Assembly: GCA_000702845.1 (NCBI GenBank)
Contig: JNKK01000016.1
Span: 1 to 57,992, forward strand
Reading direction: 5' to 3'
DNA: 57,992 bases
DNA from: Lachnospiraceae bacterium FE2018
GTDB taxonomy: Bacteria; Bacillota; Clostridia; Lachnospirales; Lachnospiraceae
In this document: positions 52,264-57,992 of the stretch, piece after piece
How positions within the stretch are numbered: the stretch's first letter is position 1
Layout: each line of letters starts with the position of its first letter
Notes under the pieces: model-generated
What the model was told of the DNA's origin: nothing
Databases searched by the model: none
The model's input: the letters and a program-made list of their open reading frames with translations, nothing else
Translations under genes and position numbers: made by a program

Positions 52264-54195
52264 ATGGAAAAAACGACGAGAATGACAACAGCACAGGCTA
52301 TTGTAAAATTTCTCGACAATCAGTACGTACTGATGGATGGCGAGGAGACCAAGTTTGTCACAGGTTTCTTCACGATCTTCGGACATGGTATTGCTGTCGG
52401 CCTCGGCGAGGCGCTTGACTCTGATCCGGGTGACCTCAAGGTTATGCAGGGACGTAATGAACAGGGAATGTGCCATGCAGCAATTGCATATGCAAAGCAG
52501 AGCGACCGCAAGAAAATCATCGCTTGCTCATCTTCAGTAGGACCTGGCGCTGCAAACATGGTTACCGCATGCGCAACAGCTACTGTTAACAATATTCCGC
52601 TGCTGGTATTCCCGGCAGATACTTATGCGACAAGACAGCCGGATCCGGTTCTGCAGCAGCTTGAGCAGAGCAACAGCCTGGCTACCACAACCAATGACGC
52701 GTTCAAGCCGGTTGTTAAGTACTGGGACCGCATCGACCGTCCGGAGAAGCTGACAACAGCACTCATCAACGCAATGCGCGTTCTGACAGATCCGGCAGAG
52801 ACAGGCGCTGTCTGCATCGCACTTCCGCAGGACGTTGAAGGTGAGTCCTGGGATTTCCCGGATTACTTCTTCAAGAAACGCGTGCACCGCATCACAAGAC
52901 CGTGCGCAGTTGCAGAAGAGATCGACGACATCGCAGCAATCATCGCAGAGGCTAAGAAGCCGCTCGTAATCGTAGGCGGCGGCGTCCGCTACTCACTGGC
53001 AGGCGAAGAAGTTGAGAAGTTCTGTGCAGAGTTCAACATCCCGTTCGGCGAGAGCCAGGGAGGAAAGAGCGCATGCAAATCCAGCGATCCGTACTGCCTC
53101 GGCGGTATCGGCGTTACCGGAACATCCGCTTCCAACAAGATCGCAAAAGACGCTGATGTTGTCATCGCAATCGGAACAAGACTGTCTGACTTCACGACCA
53201 GCTCCAAATGGCTGTTCCAGAATCCGGATGTCAAGTTCGTCACCATCAACAACAACAGATACCATGCATACAAGTATGACGCTGTCAAGGCTGTCGGCGA
53301 TGCAAAAGTTACTGTCGCGGCACTCGCAGAAGTACTTCGCGCAAAAGGATACAAATCCGCATACACAACCGAGATCAAGGATGTTAAGGATGAGTGGGAT
53401 GCAGAGCTTGAGCGCCTCGGCGGCATCGTCTGCGACGGACCGGACTTTGAGCCGATGATCAAGGCAAGAGATCCGAGAACAGTTCCGGAATTCGTAAAGA
53501 TGTACGGCACATCCCTGACCCAGACTGCAGCACTCGCAACACTGCGCGCATGCATGGGCGAAGACGATATCATCATCACAGCAGGCGGATCCCTTCCGAG
53601 CTGCAACCAGCGTGTATGGAAGACCGACAAGCGCGGCGGATATCACGCAGAGTACGGCTACTCCTGCATGGGCTATGAGATCGGCGCATCTCTCGGCGTT
53701 AAGTGGGCAGATCCGGACGTAGAAGAATACACAGTCATCGGCGACTCCTCCTTCCAGATGCTCAACAGTGAGCTCGGAACCATTATGCAGGAGCGCGTAA
53801 AGACTAACATCCTTGTCTTCGATAACTGCGGATTCGGCTGCATCAACAACCTGGAGATGACACACGGAATCGGCAGCATCGCTACAGAGTTCCGTTACAC
53901 TGACGGCAAGAAGCCGACAGGCGATCTTGTTCCGACCAACTACGCACTCATCGGTCAGGCATTCGGCATGAAGACCTACACCTGCAAGAGCGTAGAAGAA
54001 CTCCGCGACGCGATCCTTGATTCCAGAAAACAGGAAGTTGCATGCCTGTTCGATCTGAAGATCGTTCCGAAGACCATGACAGACGGCTATGGTTCCTGGT
54101 GGAATGTAGGCCTTGCCGACACATCCAAGAACCCGGATGTCAACAAGTGCTTCGAGGAGCTCAAAGAGCATCGTGACGCTGCAAGAGCATATTAA
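52264..54195 (+). CDS. iolD: 3D-(3,5/4)-trihydroxycyclohexane-1,2-dione acylhydrolase
   Basis: 643 residues, ThDP-dependent hydrolase that opens the ring of the diketo-inositol to 5-deoxy-D-glucuronate. N-terminal Pyr domain (QGRNEQGMCHAAIAYAKQS with the ThDP-activating Glu), central domain, and PP domain with GDSSFQMLNSELGTIMQERVKTNILVFDNCGFGCINNLEM (Mg/ThDP motif). Length matches IolD. AAGAAAGGAG SD. Starts the iolD-B-E part of the cluster. Confidence 0.95.
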   Translation: MEKTTRMTTAQAIVKFLDNQYVLMDGEETKFVTGFFTIFGHGIAVGLGEALDSDPGDLKVMQGRNEQGMCHAAIAYAKQSDRKKIIACSSSVGPGAANMVTACATATVNNIPLLVFPADTYATRQPDPVLQQLEQSNSLATTTNDAFKPVVKYWDRIDRPEKLTTALINAMRVLTDPAETGAVCIALPQDVEGESWDFPDYFFKKRVHRITRPCAVAEEIDDIAAIIAEAKKPLVIVGGGVRYSLAGEEVEKFCAEFNIPFGESQGGKSACKSSDPYCLGGIGVTGTSASNKIAKDADVVIAIGTRLSDFTTSSKWLFQNPDVKFVTINNNRYHAYKYDAVKAVGDAKVTVAALAEVLRAKGYKSAYTTEIKDVKDEWDAELERLGGIVCDGPDFEPMIKARDPRTVPEFVKMYGTSLTQTAALATLRACMGEDDIIITAGGSLPSCNQRVWKTDKRGGYHAEYGYSCMGYEIGASLGVKWADPDVEEYTVIGDSSFQMLNSELGTIMQERVKTNILVFDNCGFGCINNLEMTHGIGSIATEFRYTDGKKPTGDLVPTNYALIGQAFGMKTYTCKSVEELRDAILDSRKQEVACLFDLKIVPKTMTDGYGSWWNVGLADTSKNPDVNKCFEELKEHRDAARAY

Positions 54196-54327
54196 GCGAG
54201 GAGAGACTGGAACGGGCACAGGACGACTGCGGATTGATCTGCAGATCGGACTGTGACTGTGACAGGCGTGACGGTTGAGCGCGAAGGATGATAATCCGGA
54301 GCGCGAATACCGTCAGCGGATGCGAGA

Positions 54328-54420
54328 GCGTCTTAGACGCGGAGCAGCCGCGTCTCCGAGCGAGCAGAGCGCGGAGCAGCCGCGTGCTCCGGGCGTAGTT
54401 TGGAGCAATCTCGTACTCCA
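54328..54420. repeat. Hairpin-rich direct repeats before iolB
   Basis: GCGGAGCAGCCGCGT occurs exactly at 54339-54353 and 54371-54385; each copy is itself a hairpin (GACGCGG-agcag-CCGCGTC in the first). A GGAGC...ACTCC dyad follows. It lies between iolD (54195) and the iolB start and could be an mRNA-stability or attenuation structure. Confidence 0.7.
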
Positions 54421-54454
54421 GGCGAATATGGTGCAAAAGAAAGAGAGAAAACGC

Positions 54455-55243
54455 ATGGAACAGAAAGAATTTGGATACCCGAAGTTTGATGACCATGGCG
54501 AAATGATCCTCTCCACCTACGACAATGAATACAGCGATATGCTGATGGATACACGCGTTTACCGCATCCCGGCCGGCGAAACCCGAACGTTCGGGCGCGC
54601 CGGCGAGGAATGCGCTGTACTCCTGTTCAACGGCGAGGTGACCTTCGAATTTGAAGGACAGAGCGAAAAGGTTTTCCGCAAGGATATCTGGACGGATGGT
54701 CCGTACTGCGTACATGTCTGCGGCGGAAGTGAAATTGTTGTAAAGACAGGCACAGATGCGGAAGTGTACGTGCAGTACACGCACAACGATCAGGAATTCC
54801 CCGGAAAACTGTATCGTCCGGAAGACTGCCCGTGGAAGTTCTCCGGAATCAATAAATACGGCAACGTCGCAAAGCGCCGTGTCAACACAATTGTCGATCT
54901 GGACATCAATCCGAAATCGAATTTTGTCCTGGGAGAAATTATGAATGACCGCGGAAACTGGTGTGGTTATCTGCCGCACAGACATCCGCAGCCGGAACTG
55001 TATTTCTTCCGTTTCGATCGTCCGGAAGGCTTCGGCGCAAGCTTTCTGGATGACAACGTCTACAAGAGTGTAGACTACAGCTTCTCCGCAATTGCCGGCG
55101 AAAAGCTTCATCCGCAGGCACTTGCACCGGGCTATCAGATGTATATCGTATGGGCGATCCGCCATCTGCCCAGCAACCCGTGGCTGCAGACAGACCGCAA
55201 TGTAGACGAGCGGTATCTGTGGCTTGATGATGTGGACTTTTGA
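54455..55243 (+). CDS. iolB: 5-deoxy-glucuronate isomerase
   Basis: 262 residues from ATG 54455. Cupin enzyme: the metal-binding pattern is in YLPHRHPQPELYFFRFDRPEGFGAS (His/His/Glu) and the later SFSAIAGEKLHPQALAPGYQMYIVWAIRHL. Converts 5-deoxy-glucuronate to 2-deoxy-5-keto-gluconate (DKG). A longer in-frame start at 54275 would translate the hairpin region (Arg/Ser/Pro-rich) and is rejected; the SD at 54455 (AAGAGAGAA) is weak. The next gene follows after 25 nt. Confidence 0.93.
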   Translation: MEQKEFGYPKFDDHGEMILSTYDNEYSDMLMDTRVYRIPAGETRTFGRAGEECAVLLFNGEVTFEFEGQSEKVFRKDIWTDGPYCVHVCGGSEIVVKTGTDAEVYVQYTHNDQEFPGKLYRPEDCPWKFSGINKYGNVAKRRVNTIVDLDINPKSNFVLGEIMNDRGNWCGYLPHRHPQPELYFFRFDRPEGFGASFLDDNVYKSVDYSFSAIAGEKLHPQALAPGYQMYIVWAIRHLPSNPWLQTDRNVDERYLWLDDVDF

Positions 55244-55268
55244 GATTAGCAAATAAAAGGAGAAAGAC

Positions 55269-56159
55269 ATGTTAGATAAGAACAAAGTAAAACTGGGTAT
55301 GGCTCCGATAGGCTGGTGCAACGATGATATGCCGGAACTCGGCGCTGAAAACACCTTCCAGCAGATCGTCAGCGAGATGGCGCTGGCAGGATTTACCGGC
55401 ACAGAGGTCGGAAACAAATATCCGAAGGACAAAGTTGAACTGAAGAAGGCACTTGACCTGCGCGGCATCGAGATCTGCAACCAGTGGTTCACCCAGCTTC
55501 TGCTGACAGAGCCGTACGAAGTCGTTGAGAAGGCTATGCTGGACCAGATCGACTACATCAAATATTGCGGCGCTAAGGTTATCGGCGCTTCCGAGCAGAG
55601 CTATTCCATCCAGGGACTGGATCAGCCGATCCTGACAGGAAAATATATCATGAACGATGAGGAGTGGGAGAAACTCACCAGCGGCATGAACAAGCTCGGC
55701 AAAGTCGCAAAAGACGCAGGCATGAAGCTCTGCTTCCATCATCATATGGGAACTGTCGTTCAGACTGAGGAAGAGATCGATCGTTTCATGGATATGACAG
55801 ATGAGAACGTCTATCTGCTGTTCGACTCAGGTCACTGCTCATTTGCTGATATTGACCCTGTTAAGGTTCTTTCCAAATACATCGACCGTACCGCACACAT
55901 CCATCTGAAAGACCTTCGCAGAAGCGTTGTCGAAGAGTCCAGAAAGAATGAATGGTGCTTCCTGAAGTGTGTCCGCGAGGGCTGCTTCACAGTACCGGGC
56001 GACGGCGATGTTGACTTCAAGCCGATCTTCGATATCATCGAGCAGTCCGGCTATGAAGGCTATGTAGTTGTCGAGGCTGAGCAGGATCCGGCAAAGGCTA
56101 ATCCGCTTGAGTATGCAATGAAGGCTCGTAAGTACATTGCAGAGAACACAGGCCTTTAA
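55269..56159 (+). CDS. iolE: Myo-inosose-2 dehydratase
   Basis: 296 residues, TIM-barrel of the sugar isomerase/AP-endonuclease-2 family. MAPIGWCNDDMPELG start, AGFTGTEVGNKYPKD, KLCFHHHMGTVVQTEEEIDRFMD, LLFDSGHCSFADIDP, HIHLKDLRRSVVEE and VVVEAEQDPAKANPLEYAMKARKYI carry the metal-binding Glu/Asp/His residues. Dehydrates scyllo-inosose to the trihydroxycyclohexane-dione that IolD opens. AAAGGAGAAA SD. Followed by a repeat and a terminator. Confidence 0.95.
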   Translation: MLDKNKVKLGMAPIGWCNDDMPELGAENTFQQIVSEMALAGFTGTEVGNKYPKDKVELKKALDLRGIEICNQWFTQLLLTEPYEVVEKAMLDQIDYIKYCGAKVIGASEQSYSIQGLDQPILTGKYIMNDEEWEKLTSGMNKLGKVAKDAGMKLCFHHHMGTVVQTEEEIDRFMDMTDENVYLLFDSGHCSFADIDPVKVLSKYIDRTAHIHLKDLRRSVVEESRKNEWCFLKCVREGCFTVPGDGDVDFKPIFDIIEQSGYEGYVVVEAEQDPAKANPLEYAMKARKYIAENTGL

Positions 56160-56161
56160 GA

Positions 56162-56216
56162 GGAAGACGCACAAGTGCGTCGCGCAGCTCACGCACGATC
56201 AGAGATCGCGATTTAC
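56162..56216. repeat. 55-bp palindromic repeat, copy A
   Basis: GACGCAC-aa-GTGCGTC hairpin, GCGCAGCTC core, and CGATCxxAGATCGCG dyad; about 48 of 55 positions match the copy at 57757-57812, same orientation. It starts just after the iolE stop. Confidence 0.82.
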
Positions 56217-56262
56217 GTATTCCGGTGACTGCCGGGATCATACAGAGAAGGGTTTTTATACA

Positions 56263-56299
56263 GGAGGAGAGAGCGCAGGCTCTCTCCTCCGCGCTTTTT
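56263..56299 (+). terminator. Terminator after iolE
   Basis: GGAGGAGAGAGC (56263-56274), loop GCAG, GCTCTCTCCTCC (56279-56290), then GCGCTTTTT. Perfect 12-bp stem. It separates iolD-B-E from iolG. Confidence 0.9.
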
Positions 56300-56361
56300 C
56301 CGGATATAGTGCAATTGCATGAAAAAGATGATTATAATATACGGGAATTGTGCAATCAGTA

Positions 56362-56390
56362 TTGAAAAATAAGAAAAAAACGTGTAAAGT
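56362..56390 (+). promoter_or_regulatory. Candidate iolG promoter
   Basis: TTGAAA (56362-56367), 17 bp, TAAAGT (56385-56390), with GAAAAAAACGTGTAAA (56373-56388) across spacer and -10. The -10 hexamer is identical to that of the iolD promoter. Confidence 0.6.
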
Positions 56391-56459
56391 AATATGTGGT
56401 TAGAAACTTGTTAATTTATTTAAGTGTTTTCAAAATTGATAGGGAAAGAGGTATTGATT

Positions 56460-57479
56460 ATGGCAAAAGTTAAAATCGGTCTCCTTGGCGGCGGACGTAT
56501 TGGCAGACTGCACGGCACAAATCTTCAGAACTTTGTTCCGGACGCAGAAGTAGTTGTTCTGGCAGATCCGTTCCTGAACGATGAAATGGCTGCATGGGCT
56601 GAGAGTATTGGTATCGCAAAATGCACGAAGGAAGCTGATGAAGTATTTGCAGATCCGAATGTTGATGCAGTATTTATCTGCTCATCTACAAATACACATG
56701 CAGAATTCATTATCAAAGCTGCTAAAGCAGGCAAGGCTATTTTCTGCGAGAAACCGATCGCTACAGAGATTCCGGATATCAAAGAAGCACTTGCAGCAGT
56801 TGATGAAGCAGGCGTAAAACTGCAGGTCGGTTTTGTCCGTCGGTTTGACCGCAATCATAAAGCTGTCCGTGATGTCGTTGCATCCGGTGAGCTTGGAAAA
56901 CCATACGTTGTCAAAGTCTGCTCACGCGATCCGGAAGGCCCGCCAATGGCATATGTTAAAGTATCCGGCGGTATCTACAAGGATATGACCATTCATGATT
57001 TTGATATGGTTCGTTATCTTGCAGGCTGCGAAGTCACAGAGGTTTACGCAGCAGGCACAGTTCTGACGGATCCGGGCTATGCAGATTACAATGACGTTGA
57101 TACAACCATTATTACTCTGAAGTTTGAAAACGGTGCAATCGGCGTCATCGACAACTGCCGTACCGCTCCGTACGGATATGATCAGAGAGTCGAAGTACAC
57201 TGCGAGAAGGGCTGCGTACAGGATAACAACAATCTTGAAAATCAGGCATTTATCAGCACTGGCGACGGCGTGAAATCCGCAAAGCCGACCTGGTTCTTCC
57301 TGGAGCGCTACAACGACGCATTCGTAGAAGAAGAGAAAGAGTTTATCGACTGCATCATCAACGATAAGCCGACACCGGTTAACGGAAATGACGGTCTGCA
57401 GCCGGTTCGTATCGCGATCGCGGCCGGAAAGTCCCTGGCAGAGGGACGCCCGGTTAAACTTGAGGAGATCGAGGGCTGA
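56460..57479 (+). CDS. iolG: Inositol 2-dehydrogenase
   Basis: 339 residues from ATG 56460 (GAGG SD). GFO/IDH/MocA fold: Rossmann KIGLLGGGRIGRLHG, VDAVFICSSTNTHAEFIIKAAKAGKAIFCEKPIA (EKP motif with the proton-relay Lys), and GGIYKDMTIHDFDMVRYLAG with the catalytic Asp/His pair. Oxidises myo-inositol (position 2) with NAD+ to scyllo-inosose, the first step of the cluster. Own promoter and terminator, so expressed separately from iolD-B-E. In-frame ATG at 56424 gives twelve extra residues without an SD. Confidence 0.95.
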   Translation: MAKVKIGLLGGGRIGRLHGTNLQNFVPDAEVVVLADPFLNDEMAAWAESIGIAKCTKEADEVFADPNVDAVFICSSTNTHAEFIIKAAKAGKAIFCEKPIATEIPDIKEALAAVDEAGVKLQVGFVRRFDRNHKAVRDVVASGELGKPYVVKVCSRDPEGPPMAYVKVSGGIYKDMTIHDFDMVRYLAGCEVTEVYAAGTVLTDPGYADYNDVDTTIITLKFENGAIGVIDNCRTAPYGYDQRVEVHCEKGCVQDNNNLENQAFISTGDGVKSAKPTWFFLERYNDAFVEEEKEFIDCIINDKPTPVNGNDGLQPVRIAIAAGKSLAEGRPVKLEEIEG

Positions 57480-57532
57480 TCCAGGCGTATCTGCCGCAGA
57501 AGTGATTCTGCATTAAGCAGTTTTAGATGTCG

Positions 57533-57563
57533 AAAGGCACTGGAGTAATCCGGTGCCTTTTTT
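57533..57563 (+). terminator. Terminator after iolG
   Basis: AAAGGCACTGGA, loop GTAA, TCCGGTGCCTTTTTT (one G-U). Ends at 57563. Confidence 0.92.
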
Positions 57564-57992
57564 GTGTATTTATTCAATCTTCAACACAGGATTCTCGTGA
57601 CTTCAGTCGTGAGAGGAATGTGCAAAATCAAATTCGTCTTCAACATGGGTTTAAAGCCCGTGTTGAAAATTGAGCCTCCGGCGGCGCATGACGTCCAGTG
57701 GACGTCTGGTTCTGCGCCGACCGAAGCGAAGCGTAGACATCGCAGAGCTGCGCAAAGGAAGACGCACTTCGTGCGTTGCGCAGCTCGCGCGCGATCGAAG
57801 ATCGCGATTTACTCTCTGCCGCGGTAATAACGGACTGCCCGGATCAGTGCAGCTGCGTTGGCAGGCAGATATATTGAGGATATCATTAGCAATTAACCAT
57901 GTTTTTGGGCAGTTTGTTTGTTATAAAAATAACTGAATCGCAAGATTTTAATGGTTTTAAAAAGCGGCAGTTTGAAACTGCCGTTTTTTCTG
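57564..57992. other. Gene-free, hairpin-rich 3' region with possible IS605/IS1341-type end
   Basis: No gene with an SD. CTCGTGACTTCAGTCGTGAG (57594-57613) followed by AGGAATGTG resembles the right-end hairpin of IS605/IS1341 (TnpB) elements; a second hairpin TTCAACATGGG / CCCGTGTTGAA (57639-57649 / 57657-57667) follows. Then GACGTCCagtGGACGTC within GGCGCA...TGCGCC (~57682-57720) and copy B of the 55-bp repeat. A hairpin with GCGGCAG...CTGCCG at ~57964-57983 and a T run near the window end may be another terminator. Confidence 0.55.
57757..57812. repeat. 55-bp palindromic repeat, copy B
   Basis: GACGCAC-ttc-GTGCGT, GCGCAGCTC, CGATCGAAGATCGCGATTTAC; homologous to 56162-56216. The loop of the first hairpin differs while the arms are conserved. 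Confidence 0.82.

Noticed and set aside
52993-54219. Minus-strand open frame opposite iolD
   Set aside because: Antisense shadow; Cys- and Val-rich, no SD, crosses a recognisable gene.
57564-57936. Short open frames in the 3' repeat region
   Set aside because: They translate palindromic repeats and have no SD.

Overview
The window looks like the chromosome of a gut-type Firmicute, most likely a Lachnospiraceae-like clostridium. This is inferred from gene content and order: hrcA-grpE-dnaK-dnaJ-prmA-rsmE under a CIRCE operator, an ireB-ruvX-rnj-mltG-trmR-U32 block like the yrzL-yrrK-yrrL-yrrM-yrrO block of Bacillus, a Rpn-family protein with GRAE repeats, RNase J, a thiI without rhodanese domain beside its cysteine desulfurase, good SD sequences and sigma-A type promoters. 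Base composition is about half GC by eye. I see no rRNA, tRNA, CRISPR array or complete insertion sequence.

Layout. 1-10.6 kb: mixed metabolism (Rpn-family 3' end, siroheme-type reductase, P5C dehydrogenase divergent from an opine-dehydrogenase-family enzyme, HNH protein, secreted SH3b/3D protein, proA, Fic, MBL hydrolase, aquaporin). 10.7-16.7 kb: a MacAB-like exporter with two adaptor proteins that both carry very acidic stretches. 16.7-20.4 kb: zinc-ribbon protein, a CDF exporter with the NDDD (manganese-type) site, and a secreted Ig-like surface protein. 20.5-30.3 kb: heat-shock operon, then prmA, rsmE, cysteine desulfurase and thiI. 30.4-36.6 kb: HPr-like protein without the active histidine, mtaB, ireB, ruvX, rnj, ylbF, mltG-like, trmR. 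36.8-42.2 kb: U32 protein, AEC transporter, comM, dprA, C_GCAxxG_C_C protein.

42.2-57.5 kb is the most interesting part. A DeoR-family regulator is followed by an archaeal-type GAPDH homologue, an archaeal-type PGK homologue, a LarA-family (nickel-pincer) racemase, malic enzyme, a split transketolase (two subunits), a lipoprotein, and iolD-iolB-iolE-iolG. The window has the inositol steps down to 2-deoxy-5-keto-gluconate (DKG) but no iolC kinase, iolJ aldolase or iolA. DKG is a D-threo ketose, i.e. the carboxylate analogue of xylulose 5-phosphate. I propose that the split transketolase cleaves it to D-malic semialdehyde, the GAPDH and PGK homologues convert that to D-malate with ATP formation, the LarA homologue racemises it to L-malate, and malic enzyme gives pyruvate + CO2. 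Each enzyme of the cluster then has a job, including the racemase, which the stereochemistry requires. The PGK homologue has lost one of the arginines that bind the substrate phosphate in the family (HxGR to HQGS), which fits. Reiterated TTGCGTGC sites lie in front of both the regulator and iolD, tying the two halves together.

Intergenic regions hold structured repeats: a ~130-bp element in two copies with compensatory base changes (26060-26190, 36632-36764), a 157-bp palindrome-bounded element between grpE and dnaK, hairpin-rich DNA before iolB, and a 55-bp repeat after iolE and iolG next to a sequence resembling an IS605/IS1341-type end. All calls are from reading the sequence; no database search was possible.
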